64,000 nucleotides of DNA from Mycteria americana (lineage: Eukaryota; Chordata; Aves; Ciconiiformes; Ciconiidae), in assembly GCF_035582795.1 (NCBI RefSeq), contig NC_134370.1:29623501-29687500 (forward strand), written 5' to 3'. The position numbers and the translations under genes are program-made. Positions 14,091 to 26,095 of this stretch are shown piece after piece. The notes beneath the pieces were generated by a model that worked only from the letters and a program-made list of their open reading frames with translations, did no database searches and was not told the DNA's origin. Each line of letters starts with the position of its first letter. Position 1 is the stretch's first letter.

Positions 14091-16429
14091 GTAAGATATT
14101 AAAGTATTAAAAACCTAATGATCAGCTCAGGCTGGGGAGTCTTCTCTGTCTGTCTTCAGAGTTAAAGAACTGTACTGAGTTACAGCAGACAGTATACAAG
14201 TGCAGTAGCCAGCAAAATTAAAAAGGAGCAACTTCTCATCTATTTATTTCAATACGACAGTTCTCTAGTAATGGAGAAGAAAAAAGTTGATTTCATAAGG
14301 TGATACTGCTATTACTTAGAGGACCAGAGCTATGCACTAAGAACTTTTTATGTGGTCAGTTGTCTTTCAACTTTCTAACTTGTGTCAACTTCCAAAACGA
14401 ACTACAGTTTCAGGAGCAACATTACTTGAGTAAAACTCATAAATGTAAGAAAATATTTGCAAGTATGGCAAAAGTGATACTTCAGTTCACTATGGCTTGT
14501 CTGGAGCATTTCTCATATGAGAGTTTTTGAATAGCCATTATGTATTTGTGATAAAGACTTTGAATCCCAGTTTTACAGAAAGCACTTAAGGATGTTATTT
14601 TGTTATTCTTCTATTTAAAACATTTCACACTTAATTAGGTAACAGAAACAATATCTGACTTTGGTGTTTAAATTTTAAGCTGGGTATAGTCAGAGTGAAA
14701 AAACTAATACTTTGATGGAAAAGGAATTAGCTTGCGAATTATTTGTAATGTGCAGTAGAGCCAAGAAATAATTGTTAAAGTTCTGCTTTAAAGGAAATAC
14801 AAGAGGACATAAATGAAAATTCTTTCCTATGCATGATCAGAGAAGAACATTAAGTAGACTGCCCATGTGGCTATTGTATAGGCAATTTTGCATTTTCTCT
14901 CATTTATTTTTGCTAAATATATTTTAAATAAAATACACAGATCTCTTTGAGGAGCATAGTGCTGCATGGCTAGAGGTCCAGGTGACACACGGTTTTGTCA
15001 TTACTTTATTCAGTGCGACTGTGTAAGGAAGGGCAACCAGTTTTCCTCACGCAGTCTCAAGACCGATAATCACGTACAGGCAAGTTGGGATTGATTCCAC
15101 ATCTAAGAATGGATTCATATCGGTGGGAATAAGTGGCATAAAGGAGTTAGATGGCTGTTTGCAACCTAAGAGCATGACAGAGCCTCATCTGTCTTTGGAT
15201 ATCAAGGTAAAAGCAGGCGGTGGCAAACACCGTGGGGTGTCTTTGCATCACCAGGGAATATATTTTGTATTTGCTTAGTAACTGTAACCGCTAACAGAAG
15301 TCTGCAATATCTAGAGAAACAGCTTAGTGCATATTAATTTCTTGGAACTGCCCAAAACAAAGCAGAAAGTACAATCAGTTTTCTATGGACTCAAACAATT
15401 AAGGCAAATTTAATTAGGTTAAAAACAGCTATCTGTACTTATGCAGAAAAGGGATTAAGACTTAGATGTAAAACATAACCTTGTTCAGCTATATGTGAGG
15501 CACAGTTTGTAGCTCTGTGCTGCATAATGATTAGAATTCATACAGAAGTATTGCTTAGAGAGGAAAGACATTTTAATTCATGTCTTCTAATTAATTATCA
15601 ACCAAGTATGACATAAAGACACCATAAGAGAAGGAAAGGGTATGAGACATCAGTTGCTCTAGCGCTTACTTTGTTGCCATAAGGAAAATCTTCTTTAGTT
15701 ACAGTTTCGAGACTCTGCATTGCTGGGGTTGATAAATTACAGTACACAGGAGCAATAGGCTTGTGTGGAACCTAGTGAAATTTGGATCTTAAAAAGAAAT
15801 GGGGTAACTGAAAGTGTGCCATGTTCAGATTAGGGATTCAGATGTAAGATAGTCCTCCAGAGAGACCATAACGTTCTGTGAGAAAATCTCATTGAAACGT
15901 ACCAGCAGTACATTTCATCAAAACAGCGGTGCTGAAGACTGATGTGTTCTCTAGCCACAGAGCAGAGACATACAAGTGAAGAAACGCTTTGTTCCTGTCC
16001 CCAGCAATGTGCTTGAATACTGATGCAGAAAGGCCACAAGTGGATCTGGAATAAATTTTTTGCAGCAGCATAACTGCATTTGAGGAAATATCTGTGTAGG
16101 CAGGATGGCAGCGTGGGTGTTTCATGACTTTAGTCTATATTGGTGAGGTTGGAAAGTACTGCATGATCTGGAGATGAGAAATCAAAGTATTAGCAAGCTG
16201 AAGGAGGAATCCCAATTCCTTCTGACTCCATTACTGAACCTGGCAGCATCTAAGATGCCAAGGGGGATGATATTCTATATAACGTGACTGTACCGTTCAT
16301 CACAGGGAAGCAGATTGCACATAGACAATAAAGCCATTGTCAGAGCAGTTGCTACTGGCCTAGCCTAGTGTGAAAGGCTGGCTTCTCCCGCTACTTACAC
16401 CGCAGCCAGCCAGCTTTTCCAGACTGGGG

Positions 16430-16800
16430 GTTAAATCGGCATCGCTGCCTGGTAAAGCGTTCGCAGGCAAATACCGGCATCCTGTTCAGCCGCCCGTTGC
16501 CTCACATCCTGCCAGACCCAATAAGGCGGCAGCTTTCTGCCCCAAGCACTGATTGCTTTCGGAGGTGATCGCAGGTGACGGTGAAGCCGGCCGCGAGGAA
16601 GCGCTGCCGCTCCCCGGGGGCTGCGGGGAGCTGCGGAGCGGGGCCCCGGGGCCGCCCCGGCACCGGCGCGGCTGCCCGGCCGCGAACTCTTGGGCCCGAC
16701 GCTCCCCCTCGTGGCTGAAATACAAGCACGGCCTGCTCTGAGCCTGCTGCAAGAGAACTGCAGGCTGCGTCTTCCCCCGGCCCGAATGGACCAGAGAGAT
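16430..16800. promoter_or_regulatory. CpG-rich island, probable promoter or first exon
   Basis: In otherwise AT-rich DNA this block is GC-dense, with roughly two dozen CpG dinucleotides between 16561 and 16740. Such islands in birds usually mark promoters. Overlapping frames in both directions are long only because GC-rich DNA has few stops. On the plus strand an ATG at 16786 opens 58 codons ending 16962 with an Ala run from (GCA)n; I do not recognise it. Direction and gene are unknown. Confidence 0.55.
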
Positions 16801-17558
16801 CGGAACGTCTGGGTTCGGTACAGCTTATTCTCCCTTAATGAACAGCGCGTTTATTTACAACTTCTCTCCCAGCCGGTTTTCTCCTGGTCCTGCCTGACAG
16901 CAGCAGCCGCAGCAGCAGCAGGAAGGATGAAGAAAATCAAAACAGTGCTTTGCAGGGCTTAAATGCAGTAATTCACCCTTATCTTATGTGCTGAATAAAC
17001 ACCCTGAACAGCTTAATAACTGCCTGGTCACGTTCAGGGGGATGCCTCAGCCCAACAGATCAGCAGTGCTTTCCTTATCCTCATCATCTTCTACCACTGA
17101 AGACTCCCACTTTAGAAGTGGATGTCTGCAAAGTATTTTGATGGCATTGATCTGTTTTGATCACACCTGTGTTAATCTGTTCTTCCAGCACCTCAGCAGG
17201 CATACAGCCTTCAGAAGCTATTTCAAACCGTTACCATGTTGGATTGTGGAAGCATATAAAAACTGCAGCGGATCCAAGAGCATTGCAATAATTGTGGTAG
17301 GCAAGTTTGTTGTCAAAACTTTCATCTGAAAAAGTAGTTGTTACTTTGTACATTATTTAAATGTATATTTAAATTCAAAGGCCAATTAGATTCTTTTGGG
17401 AAAAAACCAAACACCTCATAAACTAGCATGTCAGAAATTCATATTAATTTAGTATGCATTCTTGTCTGTACTTTTGCTCCCCAAATGGAAACTATAAGAT
17501 AAATTGATTTAAAGGTGCAAAAGTGGCAGATACATAATTCCTGTGTTTAATATTAAAG

Positions 17559-17628
17559 CCCAGTCTGAAGAAGAGCACGTACAAGGCATACCAGGAGAGC
17601 ATGGCAGCCTGCACAAGCCTATGGGAAG
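17559..17628 (+). other. Candidate exon with Gly-X-Y-like codons
   Basis: After AATATTAAAG, taking one base from the exon at 14004-14090, the frame reads AQSEEEHVQGIPGEHGSLHK then PMG, ending GGAAG|GTAGAG. It would give ALA followed by AQ, a normal signal cleavage site, and three consecutive Gly-X-Y triplets. The acceptor has a poor pyrimidine tract and no following exon was found, so this is weak. Confidence 0.15.
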
Positions 17629-17719
17629 GTAGAGGGGGGAAAATTACAGAAAAATGTGGAAAATACCACAAGGGAATATATCTGAAGAAACTCTGGAAAA
17701 TAAAGGCAAGTCAAAGAAA

Positions 17720-17736
17720 AACACACACACACACAC
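17720..17736 (+). repeat. (AC)n microsatellite
   Basis: Eight AC units. Confidence 0.9.
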
Positions 17737-20700
17737 AAAAGTTTAGGTGTTTTAGCTTTACTGTCAGCAACTGATGTTTAGGTTACTTGATAGGTACAAA
17801 TTATACATTTTCCTTATTTATCTCACCATTTATCCAGTTTATATCCCAGAATGTTTTGATATGAACTTTAGATTCTACTGGTAAACAAAAGAAGAATATC
17901 AATATAATAACTTAGATTTGCTTTACGGATTTAATTTTCTCCCTCTCTTTTCACGATGACCAGGAGCTAGTACTTTAACTATCCTTATCTCCAAAATACA
18001 AGTCAATTTATTTTTATGTCAAGATAGTGAAGGATTTAGAGATGAAGTAATACATTCTTGTGCTTTACAGTTAATACCATTTTCCTGCTTTTTCTTCATA
18101 TCTTGATATCTCTTCTGGTCATGATCACCTCTGCATGCCAGTTAGAAAATACAGAACACCATAAAGTTTTAAAGAACAATAGTATATTAGATAAAGAGGA
18201 AGCCACAAAACCACTGCCAGACTCTGAATGTCTCCCTCTAGAGCTGTTCTATGGTTCTGATTAAACTGATTGAGCTGATTCTAGGTCAGCAGAGGAGAGA
18301 CGCCTTCTGAGTGATACCAGACCCTCTCTCACTTTTACAGCCACCCGGTGTTTTTCTGTCCATATCACATGAACGTATGTTTGTACACACATTTATTTTA
18401 CTGAACACAAATGAAAGGAGAAACAGTTTCCATAGAATTTTAGGTAACAGTCTATAGGAGCAAGAAAGTGAAGTGGGTTTGGATGAATGCTGTACTGTAC
18501 TATTATTCCATTGTTGTTATCAGAATATTTTTATTCCTTAGCTGTCTTTTGAAACCATACAGAGTGTTCTTGGTGAAAAATCAAGGATGATTAAAAGAAC
18601 AGATCAGAGCAAGCATATTTTTCCAGAATAAAGTCACCCACAGTCCTTTGATAGAGTTTGTTAGTACATGCGTATATGTAATTTTGGACGCAAAGGCATT
18701 CAGATATGCTTTGCTTCAGTTTTATAAGTACATCAATTTTCTAGTTTAATTTATTGTTTTTATTAAATACAATGCACTAAATAGTAGATGATGTCTTTGT
18801 TATCTAAGTGGCTAGAATAATGGCTAAAATTTGGCAACAGTACCGTTTCTTTCCCTACCTATCCCAAATTCAATTCAAATTCTATTTTTGTGATGCAAGT
18901 GACAATCTGTGATAATTTCATTATAATAATTTAAACTACAACCTCTTTAATCTCATGTAATTTAGATGCACCTAAGAAAGACAGTTTGAGTTACAAATTT
19001 TGTTTTCTAATATTGGAAGTAATGTATGTAGATGGAAACTAAATTATAAAAGTTTGTTTCATATTACTTTTATGGCCATGTAATGTTCTCTGTTAGATTG
19101 GTATTACTTGAACTGTGCTCAGAATTTACAAAATTGCCACTTAGTATATGATTAGCACTGTTATTTATTTGAGTCCTCATAATCTTAGAAACCTGTGTTT
19201 AGGTTTTTATTTTGTCTGGCAATGAAAAAATAAGAGAACAAATATTAGGGAAAAGACTGCATTTGCGATGAGTGCTAGCTAATATTTTTATCAGTTTTAT
19301 TTTCTGCTCCAAAATTTTGGCTAGAAGACAGACCTAGAGACTTGGGATATCCTCACAACTTTGTAGCTTTTGAAATGCTCAGGAACCAGGGAGAATGATA
19401 TGCTTTCATTTTGGAGACTACAGTTTCCGAACAGCTATCTCATTCCAAACCAAGGCTAGGAGGAGAATGTAGAAAACAAAGAACCAGTTAAAAACTGAAC
19501 ATATTTGTGTTTAAACGGACACAGAATATTAGGAAATTATTAAAGGAATTACTTCAAGAAGGGCAAGTAATTTGACCTTTTTGGCTTCTGCTAGATTGCA
19601 TGCCCTTAGGTAGGATTTGAAGTAGAACATCAAAAGTACGTGAGAGGTCTCCAAGGAGAGTTCAGAGTCCAACATGTTCCTCAGTACAGACACTGGCTAC
19701 CTTTTAATGGACATAATTATTTTGTCAGCCGGGAAATTCTGCATAACAATAATGTCATAGCAGAGCAGATCTGTTGGATTTGGGTTTCAAGGAATGGATA
19801 AAAGTAATTATTTTCCTTAATTGGTTTCCCTACCCAGAGGGTTGGTTGGTTTCTCTGTTTTTAACAAATGTCATTCTGATCCATTTGTGGCTCCTTACGT
19901 TTGAGCAGCTGGAACACTGATGCAGGGATACAGCAAGCACATTTTTGTTTATCTCAGTAGCGCAAAATAGCTCTTGCGGTGGTTACTGCTGGGTAGCTAC
20001 TGGTCTTCCTCAGGGCATTGGGAGTCTGCAGCAGAGCTGTGAAGAGAGTCAGGGCTCCAGTCAGCAGCCTTCTGCTGTGCTCGGGGAGAACCGAGGATGT
20101 TGCTACCTCATTATTTCATTAGTGTTAAGATGAAGCAAGCAGGCAGCGTTGCTTTAAATACAAGGTATTCTCTCCTGCCTGCCTGGCTGCCTCTCTGAAT
20201 TCTTCCTGATGCTTGACCCTCTTATTTGGATCCATTCACCCTCCTACACTGAATTTTTTTCCAAGATTTCTTCTGTGGTGTGGTGCATGTAACTATGAAA
20301 ATTGGAATTCAGAGCACTGTGGAGGTTTATGAGTCTCAAATACAGAAAATGAACCAAAGGGGTTTTTTTTGTTTTGTTTTTAGAAAATTGTTTTAATTTT
20401 TAAACTAATACCATGAGCTTCTGGGCATGTCATCATTTTTTAATGCCTAAGAGGGAAAATAATGAACTGATTTGTGTACATAAAGGAAATATTTCTGTCT
20501 AGGAGTATATCCTGCATGAGGTACATAGCTAGACATATGGTCAATGAGCCATTTATTTTAGATACGTATTGCATATATTTTATGCTAATTATCTGCACAG
20601 ATATTAATTCCATCAGAGACAAACTAACCAATATCTTCAAATAACTTATGCTCAGTGTTCCTCATATTGTTAGGTTAGATTTCATGTCAAAAGATTAACT

Positions 20701-23052
20701 GTTCTGCTTTTTCATGAGGAAAAATACCATAAAAAAGAATCCTACATAATGTAATCACAGGTGCTTAAGTCAAAATACCTCTGTGCAGTATGACAGACAC
20801 AGGAAGAGCCTTGCTAATAAACAGATAACTGTCTTGTTTCCTTTAGAGGTAGGTCATTTATATCATGACACGGAATTCAGGAAGTCCAGTAGTGACTTGT
20901 TTCTTTTATTTGTCTGTCAACTACAAATCCAGTTGATTTTAACTATAATTTTTTTTCAATGCAAAAAGGCAATAGATATTGTGACAAATATTCCAGCATC
21001 TCACAGTTTTGTACCAAAACTCAAACCATTTTGATCTGAGATTAGATTGTAATATGCCCTTTCTTCCACTGGAGGAGTCAGAGGGTTCAAGATGCCCTGC
21101 CTTCTGATCTGCCAACCATATCTTAGAAAGTGTGCGAACCAAAGTTGTTGTACTACCCTCTATGCAAGCCCCGAAATGTGGAAAACGTTCCCCCTAATTC
21201 TCCCCACTTAGGCCTGTTTCAACTGGTGGATGCAATGAGTCAGCCTGTATCAATAAGCGATCATCTAATCGCTTACTGAAAAGAATATGGCAACACACCT
21301 GAAATAGCTTTGGCTATTTAAATACCTGGCTTTTCTGAGGATAAAATGTTGTTGTGATGGCATGAGCCTCAGTCTGGCCTGCATGTGTCTTCCTAGCATC
21401 AGCACTGGATGGATACCTAGTTAATCTCTTAAAGCTTCCTTGCTCTTTGTACCAGACTAACTAGGTTAAAACAAGGTTGAAGTTATCTATGGCATGATTG
21501 TAGCGTGCATTGCCTAAGGTCAGAGTGGTCCCAGTCTGGTCTGCTCTAACTCCTCACAAGTGGTGCAACATACTGCTCTCTCCTTGGGATTTGGTTTTGA
21601 GACAGCCGAGTTTCCTCCATTGCTGTTATTTATACTGAAAATGTAAACACACGTCAATAGATTTTAGAAATAATTTTTGTCATTTCCCTTTCAGATGTAA
21701 ATGAAATGGTTAAGTAATGTGATGAAGTCATCAGATTCCACATTAAATTTTCTTTAGAGAATTCAGAGAGAGACAATTAGTTTTAAGAGACCTAATTCAA
21801 TAGGTTCCTTCAGTAACTTCTAAACAGAAAGAGGATCACATCTCCTTGACTAAGAAAATATCTGACTAATCTTTGTGCATTTTTTTTTAACCCAAAATAT
21901 CACTTTAAGTTGCAAGGATTGTGCACTTATATGCATTTCATCATAGCTTCTCAGAGGTCAAAATAGCATGCAGACACTATGCAGCTGAGATATTATCCTT
22001 ATCTTAAATATTTTGGGAACAAAACACTTATTAAGGGTGGCTACCTCTATCAGGTAGATATAAAAAGTGGAAAATTAGGGAAGAAATGGAAGTTGAGACA
22101 GTCCAGTTTGGTGTACCTCTTTCACTTGCTAGTACAAATACATTTTTAAATACTTTCACAACTTTAATGTCTCCTTATATTATGTTAATTTAAATAAATG
22201 ATTCACGAGTACATCTGGCAATTTCCAAAGGCTAAGATGAGCATGGATGAGGCCTGATTCTTAATCGCCTGGAACTTCTTTAAGCCTATACAAAGCTGAA
22301 GCAAGGACACACCTCCGAAGTGGCTATCTGGGAGAGCTTATTAAAAGAGTGAGTGAAAAGGAATATATTTTACCTTAATAGTCTAATAACATTGTGGGCG
22401 ACAATACAGTAAATCAGAAGTTCCCACCTTCCGATTCCGTTGAATAAAGAACTGGAATTGAGAAGGCTCGTGATATATTGAAGCTCCCCTACTGAGGATG
22501 ACCACAACTGATACATAGCATGCAGTTTTAGGAAAGAGCTGATTATAAAATATTAGAATAGCCTAGTATAAACAGCTGGCTCAAATGTTTTGCAGGTGTA
22601 AAGGGACAGAAGAATCATGGTACCTTCATTCATATGCTGTGTAATCTTGGTGTATAAATATAGCCTTAGCATATATGCATCTTCATTATCACCACTCACT
22701 TATACCGTTGGTACCTATTATGCTCTGTATGGTTTTTATCCTCTGTAATCCTTCTCTCTGTGACTTTGCAAATGTACTGCATAATGCTTTGAAGATTAAT
22801 CCCATAATTAAAGGACATAGTTAAATTAAATTCTAGCTTGCTTATACTGAAGTGGCATGTACAATCTTCAACCATTAAAGTACATCTAAAACCATATTTC
22901 ACTTCAAATAACAAAGTACAAGCTAAAATTTTCAAAAGAAGGACTTACATCTGCTGATTCATGACATACCAGGCAAGCATGAATATCATATCGTGTATTA
23001 TGCTTTGGCTGGAATATACTTCACTTAAGGCGTAATGTTTAATTGATCTCTA

Positions 23053-23104
23053 CTATTGTCATATGACAGTAGAAACACCTTTCCTGTTTATTAAACAGAA
23101 AAGG
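23053..23104. repeat. Two adjacent near-perfect hairpins
   Basis: The first is a 20-base palindrome with one mismatch (CTATTGTCATATGACAGTAG, 23053-23072). The second has 13-base arms, one mismatch and a one-base loop (CCTTTCCTGTTTA / TAAACAGAAAAGG, 23078-23104). They are five bases apart in non-coding DNA. Confidence 0.9.
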
Positions 23105-24173
23105 CTTAATTTTACCAGTACACCAGGGTAACAACCCACAATGGATTGAAGAGGCAGTGATAGGTGCTGAATCAAAATCTAAATATCCTGCAGCACAAAT
23201 TACTCCAATTCCTATCTGATGCCTTGTCTGCCTATAGATAAGCAGGTCATAAGCTCATTCAAGTGGAGTCCTGTTTCTTCAGTTACCAATTTGTTCTGAT
23301 AGCTGCCTTCATTTGAGAAAGCTGTCCCACATCTCCTGCCATAACAAAGTCATCCTGCTGGCTGAACAATAATAGACTAAGCAATCCTGCCTGCTCCCAG
23401 AATTCAGATGGCACAGATGGAAGTTAAAGTTATCAGATGTTTGAGCAGCAGAATACCCTGCTTCTAGTCATTTGTACTGAAGTGTTTCACCTGGGGGATT
23501 ACTTTATCCACTTGATCTCTTCGGGTTTGGCTTGAAATGGAACCCTGGTGATGACTTTTTACAGTTAATGGTCCATCAGATATCACTTGGACTTCCCTTA
23601 ACTTGCAGCCATGGGAAAAAAAAAGGATGTGTTAAGATCAAAATATGAATTCTGTCCTTTTTTTAGATAAAAAGCTGCATCTGATAGAGTGTTATAGAAG
23701 TACTGAGCAAAATACTGTCTGTCCTGTGAGTAAAACCCTGAGGCTAGAACTGACTGAATCATAACAACGTTTCACTAACTGCCAAAATACCTGTAGGAAG
23801 CATGACCTTGTTGGGTAACTGCGCACATGAAATTTTGAATAAAGTCAGCAATATCATGTGCATTACTTGAAACAGGTTGAACAAAATACTGTACTGTACC
23901 AACCCTGTGCAGGCTATGTAGGGTAAGGGGGAATTTCAGGCAAACGTGAAGGGGGAAAAGAAACAATGGAACAGGTTCGATGGAAAGGGTTTTATTGAAC
24001 CTGAGGCCTTGGTTGGAGAGGAGGGGATCAAGAGAGGGTTTATAAGCTGTGGGGAGTAAAACTGGTGAATGACCTGAGGAGTACGGGCCCTGCCCAGAAG
24101 TTCTTGGCCTCAATATGGCTTAGTGAGGCAACATCGGTGAGCTATTTCAGTAGGATGAACTGTCATCCATAAA

Positions 24174-24197
24174 TCTCTCTCTCTTTCTCTCTCTCTC
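24174..24197 (+). repeat. (CT)n microsatellite
   Basis: CT units with one TTT interruption. Confidence 0.9.
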
Positions 24198-24734
24198 ATT
24201 CTCTGCTTGGAAGAAAGAACACTCTTTTAGTTGCCCTGTGTGATCTTTTTGCTTTTGGCAATCTCTGCTGTAAGGGAAAATAAAGAATCGAAAAGCAATG
24301 ACCTTAGCAACAATCCTGTAATCTCTATTTGAAATCTATTGGTAACTGGAAATAGGAATTTGACGGTTTTTCTCTTACGGTTTAAGAAAAGGTGCTGGAC
24401 TGCCAAGATTAGCTCTTGATACTAGTGTTTGTCCTCCTGTGTTCCTTCTGAAACGTATTTTCTGAAAGGATTCCTGTTACCATAAGCTCAACTTGCTCAC
24501 TTCCTAATTATTACTCTTAGTAAGGTCAGGTTGTAGGTTGGTTTGTTATTTGGAAAGGTATAGAATTAAGATTTCTTAAAGGCTGTCAGAGGCTGAAAAG
24601 TATAGAAACAGTTCCAGCAGGGATACATTTGATCAGAACAGTGCTAAAGTCTGTTCTTATGGGTCAGCCCTTGTGATATCCCAGAGTAATGAGATTCTGT
24701 CAAAGCATAAGCCTTCTAGCGACTTACTTTAATA

Positions 24735-24776
24735 TCTATATACACGTGTATATATATATATTTTTATATATATATG
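24735..24776 (+). repeat. (TA)n microsatellite with ACACGTGT palindrome
   Basis: Alternating TA sequence containing TATATACACGTGTATATA, which is self-complementary, and a later T-run interruption. Confidence 0.85.
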
Positions 24777-25934
24777 CATCATTTGTATCTTTTCTTAATC
24801 TTTGTGCATCTTTAAAATGGGGGGCACCCTTTTCAATCCCAGAGTAATCCATGTTTTATGCAGAAAGAGGGCAGCAACAAAAGGACTAGTTTAAATGAAG
24901 GGTAGCAAAACCACATCTATGGAAGCACATTGTAATGAGGAGGATTTTTAGAAGATTCTGTGACCTTTGTAAATAATTGGTCTTCATTACTGAAAAGCCA
25001 GGTGTGTGTACAGGTGACATAAAGTGAATCAGCAGGACAACCTGCAGCAGATGAAGCAGCAGTCAATTCAGTGTGCTTTTTCCTTCTTTACTGTGTCAAC
25101 ACTAAACTTTCTGTTGTTTGTGATATCTCTTGCGGTCATAGCTTCAAGTATGCTAGATGCCACTCCTGCTTACTGTAAACTGGCACAGCTGAGAAACCAA
25201 AGCTCCTGTCACTTAATCCATAGTGTACATATATACATGTATACGTATAAAGTGCCAGATTCTAAGTGAAGGCTTTATGTTAAGCATCCTCTAAAATACA
25301 ATTTCAAAATGACTTATGTGTTTCATGTCTCTCTTAATTACATAATTAAAGATAAAGCAGTACATAATTTGCCAAAGTTTTGTTTCCTTAAAGCATTTGC
25401 ATTTTAGATATTAAACGTGGAGCCCTTGTATGCAGACATGGCAGTGTGTGCTCATATCTTATTTCAAACACTAGCACTGGATTTTAATTCTTCTCCTTTC
25501 CTGACAGCAGTAGAAAATACAGCTCTAAATTTATGCTCTTAACAGAAAACTTGAGACATAAATGACTGTTAGGCCTGGTGCAAAATTATTGGTGTGACAA
25601 GCGTGCAGTTGTGACTGCAGAGTGTAAATATTGCAAAAAAAATGGTGGGTTTAAAGCATGTGCATGAGGCTGCAAATACAGCAATTCATTTTCTTAAAAA
25701 TAGCTGCCTACCTAAAGATTGTGGTTACACAAATAGCTCTGCAGCACGGAAATGTCAGGATGAGAGCAGGAGTGTTCAAATGTTAAGAACGTGCAGCCAT
25801 TTTACTACAAATTATGGATGCCTTAGAGGGCAAGTTCAACAAAGTGGCTCTTTGTACAGACATGAAGTAAGGAATGCTCAAACACGAGGAAGTGTTCAAA
25901 CATTGATGCTTTAATGGGACCTGTTTGAAAGACC

Positions 25935-26095
25935 AAGTACTGTATGAGTACTGTTATCTGTATCAGTACTGAAACTTCATCAGCAGATACATCAGTATCT
26001 GTATGAGTACTGAAACTTTTGTTTGTAGGTATGTATGCAAATTATTCCTATCATAGATGTTTAGCGTGCCTTTAGTTTTTTTTGTAGTACTGAAA
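25935..26095 (+). repeat. Cluster of degenerate direct repeats
   Basis: ATCTGTATSAGTACTGAAACTT occurs twice about 46 bases apart, and shorter relatives (CTGTATGAGTACTG, AGTACTGAAACAC) flank them. It looks like a decaying minisatellite. Confidence 0.7.

Noticed and set aside
13991..17628. CRISPR-like, prokaryotic or viral system anywhere in the window
   Set aside because: Sequence is vertebrate nuclear DNA throughout; no spaced direct-repeat array or operon structure was seen.
18061..18264. Hydrophobic frame resembling a signal peptide (LLFLHILISLLVMITSACQL)
   Set aside because: No ATG, no convincing downstream donor, no recognisable family; AT-rich DNA often encodes Leu/Ile/Phe runs.
25024..25269. 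Small membrane-like open frame
   Set aside because: It begins at GTG, has no supporting motif and no exon boundaries.
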